This document shows, piece by piece, positions 22,345 to 33,083 of a stretch of DNA of 64,000 nt. Where the stretch lies: the NCBI GenBank assembly GCA_911728435.2, contig OU452207.1, positions 18,067,682 through 18,131,681 on the forward strand, written 5' to 3'. Below the pieces are notes generated by a model. The model was not told where the DNA came from. It searched no databases and worked only from the letters and a program-made list of their open reading frames with translations. This DNA is from Apoderus coryli. Lineage: Eukaryota; Arthropoda; Insecta; Coleoptera; Attelabidae. Both the position numbers and the translations under genes were made by a program. Positions within the stretch are counted from its first letter, which is position 1, and each line of letters opens with the position of its first letter.

Positions 22345-23088
22345 GCGGTGTCATATGCTTTGTTTAAATCGAAAAATATCGCGATGCATTTCTGTTTATT
22401 GCCGAATGCCTGGTGAATATCTGATTCGAGGTCTATCAAGTTGTCTATTGTTGTTCGGTGTTTTCGGAAACCGCTTTGTAGCGGAGAAAGTGTATTTTCA
22501 GTTTCGAGTTTCCATCTTAACCTGCAGTTTATAATTTTTTCCAGAAGCTTACACATTGTACATGTTAACGAGATAGGTCTGTATGACTCTGGGCGTACCT
22601 TATTTTTGTTCGGTTTTAATATCGGGATAACTGTGGCTAGTCTCCACTTAGCGGGAAATTTATGTTCTATCCAAATCATATTGAAAATTTGTAGGAGGTA
22701 CTCTTTTCCGTTATCAGGAAGATGTTTTAAGAATGCTGCATGTATATCGTCTGGTCCTGGACTGGCTTCTTTTGTATCTTGAATGGCTGTATTTAATTCT
22801 CTTAGTGATATTCGGTGGTTTATGTAATCGTTGTCGTCGGGTGAGAAATCAATTGCAGTTTTTTCAGTTGTGTTTTTGTGTTCCAGAAATGTTATATTGT
22901 AGTTTCGATTGCTAGAATAGGCTTCATAAGTTTGAGCTAGAATTTCGCTGATTTCGTTTTCGTTTGATACTAGTCTACCATTGTGTTCCAGTGCTGTGAC
23001 TTTACTGTAGCTATTGGAACCAGATATTTTTTTTATTTTCTTCCATACTGATTTTATGGGGGTGTCGCTATTAATGGTACTTATGTAC
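22239..23088 (-). pseudogene. I-type ORF2, middle part: linker and RT fingers
   Basis: Upstream RT part with TKEASPGPDDIHAAFLKHL, then RPESYRPISLTCTMCKLLE, QSGFRKHRTTIDNL, and the first catalytic Asp block AIFFDLNKAYDTAW near residue 240. The frame begins right at the 389-bp insertion (23089-23477), which cuts it from the sequence at 23478 and above. It ends by frameshift into the next frame. Confidence 0.9.
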
Positions 23089-23477
23089 AATTAAGAGGAT
23101 TTCATGTGGCAAAGCGGACTAAAATGTTGGCTTTACCTACACAAGGAATTTTGTTTAATTTAGCAGGGCCCCAGTCTAATTCGATAGAAACCAGACCGAG
23201 GCATGGGTCGACAGGTACTGACGAATTCGTTTCGCTCTTGTTATGAGCTCGTCAGAGCACCATAGTCGCTGCCCATCACAAATATCGGCCTGCATTTAAG
23301 CACAATAGGATACACAACAGTAGACACATGTAAACATATATCATCTACATGTACATAGTAATGCATATCCCATACCATGCAGAGGCCGAACAAACTCAAT
23401 GTATAGGTAAAACCAGTCGTATAAATAGAAATAAATATAAATAAAAATATGAACACAAAACGCTAGCAGGAGACCAT
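23089..23477. mobile_element. 389-bp insertion with 11-bp target duplication (retroposon-like)
   Basis: TACTTATGTAC is present at 23078-23088 and again at 23477-23487, flanking a sequence unrelated to the retrotransposon. Removing the insert restores continuity of the surrounding reading frame. There is no clear poly(A) tail and no obvious tRNA-like head; an A-rich stretch lies near 23425-23460. The duplication length fits target-primed retroposition (SINE-like). Confidence 0.75.
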
Positions 23478-23487
23478 ACTTATGTAC

Positions 23488-24540
23488 TTCTGCCATGATT
23501 CTTTTTGACTTTGTTTAATGATATATCTTTCCTTTGCTCTTGCACTTTTAAATTCCATAAGATTTATGTGTGTGGGTTGTCGTTTATAACGGTTGAATAG
23601 TTGTTTACATTTTTTAACTGCTTCACTACATTTCGAATTCCACCAGGGTACTGGATTTCTGTTAGGAATGTTCTTCGTTTTTCCAATATGTTTATGAGCG
23701 GCGTGTATAATAATTTCTTCGAAATGATATAACATTGTCTCTAAACCCTGGTTTTGTGTTTTATCATGTGTATTAATTAATAAGAGAATTAGATACTGTT
23801 TTGCTGAATTCAATCCAGTTAGCCGACTCTAATTTCCATTTGGAATGCGCAGTTTTCATAATATTGTGGTTATTTATTTTATCATTTTTTATCAAAATTG
23901 GATAATGATCGCTACCATACAAATAAGGTAAAACTTCCCAAGAAAGGGTTGTGGCTGTTGACATGTCACACACTGAAACATCAATCGCGGAGTGATTGTT
24001 CGAAAATGCTGAATCTTGTGTTTTCTCCGGTGTTAAGTAAGTGGAAGTCGTGTTTATCTAATATGTTTTCAACTATTTTTCCTCTATTGTCTGTATAATT
24101 TGAGCCCCATAAGTAATTGTGAGCATTGATATCTCCCAATATGATACAAGGTTTTGGTATCTGTGACAATAATTTATTTAACTCCTCTTCATTAACGTTT
24201 TGATTTGGTGCGATGTATATGTTACAGATATTTATTTTGACTGGGTGTACTATTGAAACAGCTACAGCTTCTAAATTTGTTGTTAAGTTTAGGGGTTGTG
24301 TCACTAAGCTTTCGTTGATGTATATGGCTACTCCTCCGCTTGCCTTCCTAGCTTCTGTTCTATTCTTAGTAACGTAGTTGAAGTGTTTTAAATTGTGAGT
24401 GTTTTTCTTAAAATGAGTTTCTTGAAGACATAAAATTGATGGACGATGGTCTTTAATTATTCGTTGGAGATATTCCAGGTGAGTATAGTATCCATTTATA
24501 TTCCACTGAATAATCGTCTCGAATGTGAAAAATAAATAAA
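23488..24540 (-). pseudogene. I-type ORF2, N-terminal part: AP endonuclease and linker
   Basis: Endonuclease motifs appear in order on the minus strand: IQWNINGYYTHLE near 24510, ILCLQETHFKK near 24430, ASGGVAIYINESL near 24320, then LGDINAHNYLWGS (about 24130-24095). SDHYPILI (about 23905) is the C-terminal catalytic motif. The linker follows with VPWWNSKCSEAVKKCK. At least two frameshifts (about 23985 and 23800) break the frame. This domain would nick target DNA to start reverse transcription. Confidence 0.85.
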
Positions 24541-24589
24541 TTTATATGATGTATGTTTGGATTAAAATGTGTTCGATTGTGAACAGTCG

Positions 24590-25501
24590 CTTTCGAATTC
24601 TGTCTGGTTACCGTCGAGTTGTTTTTGTATTTTGTTGCGTATTTTTGTACAGTATGTTTTTATGGATTTTTCTGTTAGGTGTGGATATATGTTTGTTATC
24701 ATCTTCAGAAGTTTTGGTATGTTTGTTGTGTAAATCGTTCCACGCTTAATGGGTCTCTAGAGCCCTGCACGTTCTCGAAAAAATTCTTGGTTGTGAAAAT
24801 TCGTTTTCGGTGTGTGAAGGACATTGTGCCGCTATATGACCTTGTTTTTTGCATTTGAAACAGGCTTTTGTATCTTGGGAGAGGAATATTCTATATGTGG
24901 TTTCTTCATAGGAAATAAGGATGGATTCTGGAATTGTGATATCATCCTCAGGTGAAATGAAAACTTGTCTGCGGAAACTGTAGATGTGGCTGTATTCAGG
25001 GGTAGGAGCACCGATTCGCAAAAATGTTATAGGAGATAGTAGTTTTATTCCCTCTTGTTGTAGTTTGGTCTGAAGTATATTATGGGGTATCGTAGGACAG
25101 ACGTTGGACATGAGAAGGCGTTCTGCCGGTGTTACTAGTCTTCCAGCAGATATTTTTTGACCGTTTATTTAGATGCTGGCATGGTTGTTCATAAACTGGT
25201 CTACTATTTCCTTGCTACTCAAATATATGCAGACTCTATTGTTTGAAATTCGTGATGAGAATAGAATACATTTTGGGTTGATTCTTAATCCTAGAGCTAA
25301 TAGGTAGTCTTGTAGTTTGATGTCTTCTATAGTTGGAAATATTATTGCTTGGTGCTTAGTTGGAAATTGTGGGACTGGTTGTTTATTTAATACAGCTGAA
25401 TATGACATCGTTGGAGGATTGTTCTGCCTTATTGGATGTTCTTTAGTAGTTACATCTTGATTATTTAGTTCTTGTGAGGCATACATAGCATTTTCAATCA
25501 T
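24590..25501 (-). pseudogene. I-type ORF1 (nucleic-acid-binding Gag-like protein)
   Basis: Starts at an ATG at 25501. The region from 25501 to 24746 reads in one frame except for a TAA at about 25169; a second in-frame TAA at 24746 is followed by more open sequence to about 24590. A CCHC zinc knuckle CFKCKKQGHIAAQC lies near 24860-24820. The preceding segment has the RNA-binding pattern of I-type ORF1 (KCILFSSRISNNRVCIYLSS). Two nonsense codons make it non-functional. Confidence 0.75.
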
Positions 25502-25650
25502 TTTGATATTCTATGTAATGCATACTGTCCTCAGCCAGGGCCTGTATATAGCAGAACACGCACTGAGTTATCGCGTATCTGAACACTGATAGCAACTACT
25601 ATTATTGTTTATAGTGAGGTTAAGAGGGGAATCCGAAATGGTTACTTACA

Positions 25651-26762
25651 AAAATGTCCGATGGTGGCGCTAGTGAATCTCATGTCATTCCAAGTTATTC
25701 ATTTCTTAACTTAGAGAAATTTTCTAGAATATTTTAATACATTCTTCTCCTCAATAGGTGTCGCCAAAAACTAATACATAGTGGCAACAAAATCGCATAT
25801 TTCTATTTTGCGTAAATTATTTTCACATTCTTTTTTGTGCTACTATTCTTATACGTTTGATGCTTATCTTCGCTTAGACTAGTTATAGTTATATACCATT
25901 ATACATAAAAAGGATGAATGTAAAAAAACTGGTTTTATTTGCGATAAATAGTCAAGATTTTTAAATATTTTCACAAATTGATGATCTTTGTGAAAACCGT
26001 AAAACATAGGTAAATGACACCTTAAAACGAATCCCAGTTATTTTTGAGGGACTATTAAAATACTCCAATACAGGGTGTTCTATTTAAAAAACCAGAACTA
26101 TCATAATACATACTTATCTATTCTTTGGACCGCCCTGTATGCTTGCAGTGTTTTTCAAAATGTATTAGGTTAGCCCTGTTGTTTTAGTTTGTCAGTTTCA
26201 AAACCATGAGACGCTTATTTCATGCATCAAAGAGTGTCTTTCCTAATAGTATACAATGTGTCCAGAAACTAATGGACCAAGTGAAAGCCACAAATTCTAG
26301 AGCAGATTTCATGGCAATTCAACGCCAAACTTCTAATGCGAAATTGCTTCCGAAAGAAGTTATAGTTTTTAAAAGATGGCGGCTTAGCATAGGTTTTTTA
26401 AAGCTATCGCGAAAGCGCCTTTAGCCATTGGAGTGAAAGGTGACAAAGATATTTCCCTAAATAGAAGCATTCGTTAGCCATACACTGCTGAATTAAATTG
26501 CGAACTTAGGCGTCTAAACGGGTATCAATGGACATTTTTAATAAAAACTTCTTTTTCACTAACTTTTGGAGAATTCTGACATCATTCTTAGGAAATATGA
26601 GGTATTCTTATCTCAATATGATAGAATGCTGCATTTTCGAGAAAAATTAAGTTTTAGTTTAATATGCGGTTTAACATAGTACCTATCTATTTGATTTACG
26701 ATTGGTACAGTGATTATTTTAACAGTAAAAATTTTAAAAATTAAGTAGGGTATTAGGTATTG
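25651..26762. other. Spacer with fragments of ACAGGGTGT-type element ends
   Basis: A short unit with TACAGGGTGTTC (26069) and GACCGCCCTGTA (26130) looks like element ends. An open frame at 26206-26424 (72 codons, with PNSIQCVQKLMDQV) has no recognised domain; I leave it uncalled. Confidence 0.4.
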
Positions 26763-28668
26763 TGAGTCTATACAGGGTGTCCCAAATATAAGAAATGAAC
26801 CATAGTTGTGTTTTTTTAAATGGAATGCCCTGTATATGAATATATTTTTGAGATTCCCCGTTCAAAATAAACCTAACTTTCATTAAAGTACATCTCACCT
26901 AAACCTGACAGTTTTTTAAATATTTAAATTTTTATAAAAATATAGACATAATATGAATGAACAAATTCACACCTATTTGTTTGTTTAAGCCAGTCTGGGT
27001 TGATAAATATACCCACTCATCACTTGTTACGCCAAATATAAAAAACCCGCAATACTACAGGGTGTCCAATAATATAATTTAAATGAACGTAAAGCTTAAT
27101 TCTAAATAACTTGTTTATTTCAAATGGAACACCCAGTATATGAGGTCAAAATTAGATGCATAAAGTAATTATCTGTCAAATATTATAATACTTGGAAAAT
27201 GTAGACCACCATGTATTTGATGATGCAAAAATTAAAGTTAAATTAAAGTTTTCTTATAGATATGTATACTTATCTTTAATTTTGCATGGAAGAGGCACAC
27301 ATATTGGCAATAAGAGGAAGAATTTTCAAAAATATAATATTTATCAAGTCAGCCATGAGAATTTGAGAAGATAGAATACATTTTTTTAATTTGATATTTA
27401 CTGTCAAATAGTCTGTTGAAAATTCTTACTTAAGAGTTGAGAATTTTTCAGAAAACAGTTTTTTATCTGTGACATTTGATTTAATTCAATTCAAAAATGA
27501 GAACCTATTCCAAAGGAGAAAGAATAGACATGATTTTTATTCTGGGAGAATTGTCCAAAAACGCTTTACTGGCATCGCGAGTTTACGCTCAAAGGCTCCT
27601 CGCGCAAAATCACCCCAAAAAAGCGGTCTTCGAGAGACTGTTAAGGCAGTTTAACGAAAGATACCACCGAAACACAGTGCAACTGCATCAAGAACTTTTC
27701 AATATTGATTTTAAATCGTGTTGAATTTCGTACATGGGCGAGGAACAAAATCATCGAAAATGAAAACTTTTTTAATAGAGGAGATGAAGAACCAAATAAA
27801 TGAAGCGTTTAGAAGCGTTACACCAGGTTAAAGTTGTTGGAGGATTTAAGAAAAGGAATCATATGTGCCTAGAGTCCAATCATTTTGAACATTTATTATA
27901 AAATTTATCAGTTTTTATGTAGGTATATGTTGTTATTTAATTTAAGTGAAAAATGTATTTATTTATTATGTTATTGTTTAAATTATGGTTTGTGAAATTC
28001 TCATGGCCGACATGACAAATATAATTTTAAAAAATTCTTCCTATTACTACAAATATGTGCTTTTTCCATACATTAAAAAAATAGACATATCTATAGGAAA
28101 ACCTTATAGTGATCAATAGATAATTCATTTCATCATCATCAAATACAGGATGGTCTACATGAAATTAACAGGTTCAATTAAAAATTCGCATAATATTATG
28201 AATATGTGCATTTTCCACGAAAACGTCAAGAGTAACATAGGAAAGTATTATAATATTTGACAGAGAATTACTCTGTGCATCTAATTTTTACCTCATATAC
28301 CAGGTGTTCCATTTGAAATAAACAAGTTATTTAGAATTAAACTTTACATTCATATAAGTTATATTATTGGACATCCTGTATTTAGTATTGGGGATTTTTT
28401 TATATTTGGCGTAACAAGTGATGATGCCTAGACTGGCTTAAAAAGAATAAACAAATAGGTGTGAATTTTTTCAGTCAAATTATGTCTATATTTTTATTAA
28501 AATTTAAATATTTAAAAAACTGTCAGGTTTAGGTAAGATGTGCTTTAATGAAAGTTAGGTTTATTTTGAACGGGGAATCTAAAAATTTATTCATATACAG
28601 GGCATTCCATTTAAAAAACACAACTATGGTTAAGTTCTTATATTTGGGACACCCTGTATAGACTCAAA
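26763..28668. mobile_element. Foldback Tc1/mariner-type element with ~430-bp inverted repeats
   Basis: The left arm (from TGAGTCTATACAGGGTGTCC) and right arm (to GGGACACCCTGTATAGACTC) match over about 430 bp in inverse order. Shared landmarks are ACTGTCAGGTTTAGG, CACACCTATTTG, GCGTAACAAGTGATGA (diverged) and AAATGGAACACC. TA flanks the core ends. A deleted transposase gene lies between the arms. Confidence 0.85.
27497..27850 (+). pseudogene. Internally deleted transposase of the foldback element
   Basis: The 75-codon frame from 27497 reads as the N-terminal helix-turn-helix seen in a widespread arthropod Tc1-like family (DUF4817 type): TYSKGERIDMIFILGEL, SRVYAQRLLAQNHPKK, LLRQFNERYHRNT. Directly after it, the sequence near 27780-27830 resembles the extreme C-terminus of such transposases (EEMKNQINEAFRSVTP). 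The catalytic Asp/Glu domain is absent, so about 250 residues have been deleted. A non-autonomous derivative. Confidence 0.6.
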
Positions 28669-29479
28669 ATATTTTTAAAATGTAGCCCTAAATCATTTTT
28701 ATCGAACCCATGAAAAAAACTTTAAGGAAATTAAATAGTTTAGCCACAGTATTCCGTGTAGTATGGCGTGAATAACCCTGTATATACGTTCCAACTACCT
28801 AATTGGTGAAATTTTAAACGCTATTTAAACCCCCACCAAGGGTATCTTATAATTTTATAATAACTACCAGTCGGGAGTTCTTGTAATCTCTTTATAGATC
28901 ATAAAAAATCAGTTGTGTCACCCCAAAACTTTCCCGACTAGTTATAATAAAATCAAAAATATATGACCTGCGTAACGAAACAGAATTTTAATAATTATTA
29001 TAATTGTATTATTTCCAATAAACTAACGTAACAAACTACTCGTAACTACTTTATTCCTTATTATATTTATCCTCTAACAGTAGGTATACCTACATACCTA
29101 ATATTACCATAGATGTATATTACTGTACAGGGCTAAAGTTAATAATCCCTACTCCTAGTACACACGCCACATACAACTATATATTAATAATATAAGTACG
29201 ACAAAACCATTAGATTTTTGTGTCACTGTGTAAAAACAGCGCCATCTCTTCAATGCTGTCCCAACTACGCTAAAACTGTTCTTTGGTTAAATGTATAAAA
29301 AAATTATAAGAAAATGGCGGATATTTGAAGGGAAATTTAAGGTTTTTTTTTATATATGGATATTGTCTAATACAGAAAGTTTTCACGTACAATTTTAATT
29401 ACAAGTGATTGTTAAATATATAAATTATGTAATAAAGTAATATTATCATCATTAAATATTAGAATCATAGCACAAAATG
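28669..29479. other. Spacer with dispersed-repeat fragments
   Basis: 28900-29040 repeats sequence found at 12990-13150 (CCCCAAAACTTTCCCGAC; ATATATGACCTGCGTAAC; ACAGAATTTTAATAATTATT). No coding block. Confidence 0.5.
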
Positions 29480-29484
29480 AGGAA

Positions 29485-29980
29485 AACGTTGCTGACTTTG
29501 AACTCAATTTATTAAGTAACTATTTATTGTTGTAGCCTCAAAATACCTTATTACCTAATCCAAACCTTAGTCTTTAAAACCCTATTAAAATTTTTGCTAC
29601 CAGATACGTATTAGTGGAGATTTCCATCCACAAAAATATATCTGTAAATTTGAAAAAGTTACCCATGTTTGAACTCAATTTATGAGTTAACTATTTAATC
29701 TTTCCGCTTGAAAATACTTCATTACCTAATCCCATCTTTTGTCTTTAAAACCCTATGAAAATTTTTGCTAGCAGATACGTCTTAGTGGCGACTACCATGC
29801 GCAAAATTATGCCTGCAAAGCGAAATATGATGATTTTCTAACTCTGTTTTTGAACTAACTATCCAATATTTCAACTTCAAAATACTTCAATACCTAATCC
29901 CATCTTTACTCCCTATCAAAATTTTTGTTACCAGATACGTATTAGTGGAGTCTACCATGCGCAAAAATAGGTCTGCAAAC
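29485..29980. repeat. Three diverged tandem copies of a ~165-bp unit
   Basis: CAGATACGT(A/C)TTAGTGG recurs at 29601, 29772 and 29932, and TTACCTAATCC-like and CCCTAT(T/G/C)AAAATTTTTG blocks recur at the same offsets. Copies differ at many positions, so this is an old array. Confidence 0.75.
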
Positions 29981-30888
29981 GATTGTATTCAAACGCCCCT
30001 CTTAAGTGGAATGTTTGAAAAGTAATAAGTTATATTACTTACAATTTATGTAGTTGCTGACGCGATTTATTGAAAACTGTTGGTTAACTAAAATACAGTA
30101 CACTTAATTGGATATTAAATTTTAACTTTAATTATCACAAATTGGCGAAATATACGGAGCTGGGATTTCGAATATTTATTCTTTGATCGCCAGGACCGGA
30201 ATCCTCGTGTTATTTGATGTTTCTTAAAAGATACACAAGTTTCTAAATGCTCAATCTTCATGTCCGAAACTTGAACATGTAATGTTCATTTTTGCCACAA
30301 CGTTTCTGTACAGTTGGACGAAGTTATAGAAAAGAAAAATTAAACTCAAGTGTCAAATATACATTATACAGGGTGTCACAAAAAATGGGTCAATCGATTA
30401 ACCACAGATTGATTGAGCAAAATAAATTGCAGTTTTATTGCCATTTCACACTTTGCAGCTTCATGTCCGATATGTACGGTGTCAAAGTTTGATTTTAAAA
30501 AAACATTTTTCTCAATAACTCGCGTTCTAAGCATCGCATTTATATAGACCCCTACTGCTATTTATGAAAATTGGGGGAGTTGTGGTTGCGAGTTTAACCA
30601 AAATCGAATGCTTTATTCTACGATTCCCCCAAACTCATATACCAAAATTTAGCTCAATTGGTTGAAGCGCTTAGCCCCTAAGCGTGGAAGTCACACATAT
30701 ATACAGACCTGTATCTTGAAATCGTCCTAGTCATCTCAGGGGACTTCAAAATGGTTATTTCCGTCTTTATCTCAATTTTTTTTAGCGCGTTTACAATACT
30801 TTTCTTGATTCAGCAAAGTAATAGCTGATGCCACCAAAGTTAAACACACCAGCGTCATATAATATTTGATTGCTAAGGTACTTTTTAG
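29981..30888. other. Spacer upstream of the first host exon seen
   Basis: A fragment beginning TACAGGGTGTCACAAAAAAT (30367) resembles a DNA-element end with no partner found. No supported gene. Confidence 0.4.
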
Positions 30889-31093
30889 ATTGTATGTAAG
30901 TGTAATAAGAACAAAGAGTACAAACGTAGAATTAAAATTTTGATGCAATTAGTCAAGAACTTGGAGAATAGCTTAATTGATTCTCAGCATTGTGATCGGA
31001 AAATTTTGATGGCTGTCCATATGGAGACCATACAAACAAAATCTCTTCAAAGTCGACTAGACGACGCGCTAAAAGAAAACAATCAATATATGA
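30889..31093 (+). CDS. Host gene, internal exon 1 of those visible (coiled-coil protein)
   Basis: Acceptor GTACTTTTTAG ends at 30888, and a consensus donor GTAAGT begins at 31094. One frame is open throughout (68 codons plus one base). The peptide is rich in Lys, Glu and Leu (KRRIKILMQLVKNLE, then MAVHMETIQTKSLQ and SRLDDALKENNQYM) with heptad-like spacing, as in a coiled coil. The other frames are closed. It ends with one base over, which matches the two-base start of the next candidate exon. Earlier exons must lie upstream, perhaps outside the window. I cannot name the protein. Confidence 0.55.
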
Positions 31094-31532
31094 GTAAGTG
31101 TTGGATGTTTATAATGAACCAAATACCAGATAAAAACATGTTTTGGGCAAAGTGAAGTCATTGACTTTTTTTTGCGTTTTTGGAACACATATTTTTTCTT
31201 TTTACCGACATAATTTCTTTTCTTTTCAACTAGATTTTTCCAAAGTTATTTATTTAGTAATGACTTCCTAGATTTAGTTGAGCTGTCGGTCCATAAGAGC
31301 AGATAAGGCTGAAGGACATCTGTTACTAACGTTTGAATAATTTTAACCCGCTTCCTGATGTGCATAGGTAGTTCTTTTCCCGAGGGCTATTATTTCCTTT
31401 CTTGCTTCTTATAAGCGCTAAAGCTAGTTTAATCAGAATCTGCTTTTCGTTGAAGTTGACCGCAAACTATTTTAAAAAATGGCGCTATGAACTACGTTTG
31501 TAACAACTTAAAAGAATCTCCCACACAATAAG
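31094..31532 (+). other. Putative intron of the host gene
   Basis: Begins GTAAGT and ends AATAAG. No element structure recognised in its 439 bp. Confidence 0.4.
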
Positions 31533-31689
31533 TTCTTTTATTCCTAAAAAACTCTATGTACTTGAAAATTTTTAAAGATTTGTTACAGTTACCATCCAGT
31601 GATGATAAGTCCTGCCGAACAAGGACTTCTTCTAAAACTGATCTACAATCCGCATGTTCAACAGTTAGTTTGGTACATTTGCAATACAA
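31533..31689 (+). CDS. Host gene, candidate second visible exon
   Basis: The frame is open from just after a stop to a consensus donor GTAAGT at 31690. It carries two leading bases that complete the previous exon's last codon and leaves two bases that the exon at 35202 completes. The peptide reads LKNSMYLKIFKDLLQLPSS and then a Ser/Thr-rich stretch (CRTRTSSKTDLQSACS). The acceptor (CCCACACAATAAG) is weak, so the 5' border is the least sure point. An open frame also exists on the minus strand here; splice signals and phase favour the plus strand. Confidence 0.45.
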
Positions 31690-33083
31690 GTAAGTGTAAA
31701 CTTTATTTTTTATTGTAATTTAAATGAAAATGGTTGTCGAAAAACTAATAATCACATAAAGAACATGACCACTATGCTGAGAGTTCTACCGGGTAACGCA
31801 TCGATCTGTATATAGCAATATACCAAGTCGACGGCGACGTGGTTGATCGGGTAAAACAGTTACTGACATTTCCTGTTATACGCAAGTACGTGCCAATATG
31901 CTTATTTCAAATGACACACCCTATATATAATTAAAAGTTTCGCAATATAAGCAAGATTTTCTGTATCTGTCCTATACCTAAGTGTTTCCGTTTGTGACGG
32001 GTTTAAGTTTTTATATGAAAAATTATATTATTTTAAGGATAAATGAATCACGTCTACTCGACAAATGAATATTATATAATTGGTTGATGAAATGACATTA
32101 ACAATATATGTTTCGAGAAGGCGTTCTCATCATCAATGATACAAGTCTTATATAAATTATATTGACTCTGAAATAAAGTGTGTCTTATAATCCCAAAATT
32201 GTTAAAAAATGTTGTGCCTCACTTACAATTTTTTTTAAAAAAAAGAAAAAACAAAACATTCTTAAACATTAAGTATCCATTTATATGGATTATATTCTAA
32301 TTATATCTACATGTTCATTATGAAATTGTAAAGTTGCAAATCATAAGACTCTACATCTTATCTCTTCTCATAATTTATATTGAAAAGTTAGAATTATATT
32401 TTATTAAAGAAAAATATTCTCCTTCAATTACGTCTTGTTTATCGAGGAACAAAATGGAGTGTGAAGGTGACAAAATTTGTCATATGAGATGCTAAAAATA
32501 ATGTGGAAATGTGTGGGAGTGAGAGACATTATATATTAGTTTTAACCAAAAATAAGTGATAACATCCTGACTATTTCTTTTTTCCATCTCGTCTGGTTTT
32601 AGAGATACCATGCAAAATATTCGATTCGATTGTACATGCTTCATTGTCTTACGTCCTTAAATTTAAAATATTTCAAATAGAACATCATGCATATTCTGAA
32701 TGGGTTCGTGCAAAGGAGGACATCGACTATATTACAGTAGATGTTTATTTATTCTGGAATGTTTCGAGAATCTTTGTACTCTTTTCAAGCGACTAAATAT
32801 AATACGATGGTAAATTGATAAATACATTTTGTTTAAAAAAAAAATGTATTTCTATAAACAATAAAGTATTGAATTTTGGAAATAGTAACAGTTTTCTATA
32901 ATTGGACAGACATTTATTAAAACTTAAGTAAAAATGTACTCTCGTCTAAAAAGATATTTTTTTGATATTTAGCCTTTAGAGAAACACGACAAAAGTCATA
33001 GACGAGACATTGCAAAATAGATTAACATCCACTATCAAATAGCCAGTGTTCTCTTTCCCACTAACCCAAGACAAAATATACAT
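31690..33083 (+). other. Putative intron, left part
   Basis: No coding block. A motif near 32110 (TGTTTCGAGAAGGCGTTCTC followed by ATCATCAATGA) resembles dispersed repeats seen elsewhere in the window. Confidence 0.35.

Larger units (their letters stand above)
20100..25650 (-). mobile_element. Nearly full-length I-type non-LTR retrotransposon
   Basis: On the minus strand the order is 5' leader (about 25650-25502), ORF1 with a CCHC knuckle, then ORF2 with AP endonuclease, reverse transcriptase and RNase H. RNase H at the C-terminus fits the I group rather than Jockey. The copy is inactivated by stop codons in ORF1, frameshifts in ORF2 and a 389-bp insertion. Outer ends are approximate, as no target duplication was found. 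Confidence 0.8.

Noticed and set aside
20610..22915. Plus-strand open frames across the I-type element
   Set aside because: Antisense shadows of RT and RNase H.
23089..23477. Solo LTR
   Set aside because: The insert lacks TG...CA termini and its duplication is 11 bp, too long for LTR integration.
26206..26424. Small plus-strand gene
   Set aside because: No domain, no splice context, sits between element fragments.
31492..31689. Minus-strand coding frame
   Set aside because: Plus-strand reading has a consensus donor and matching phases with neighbouring exons.
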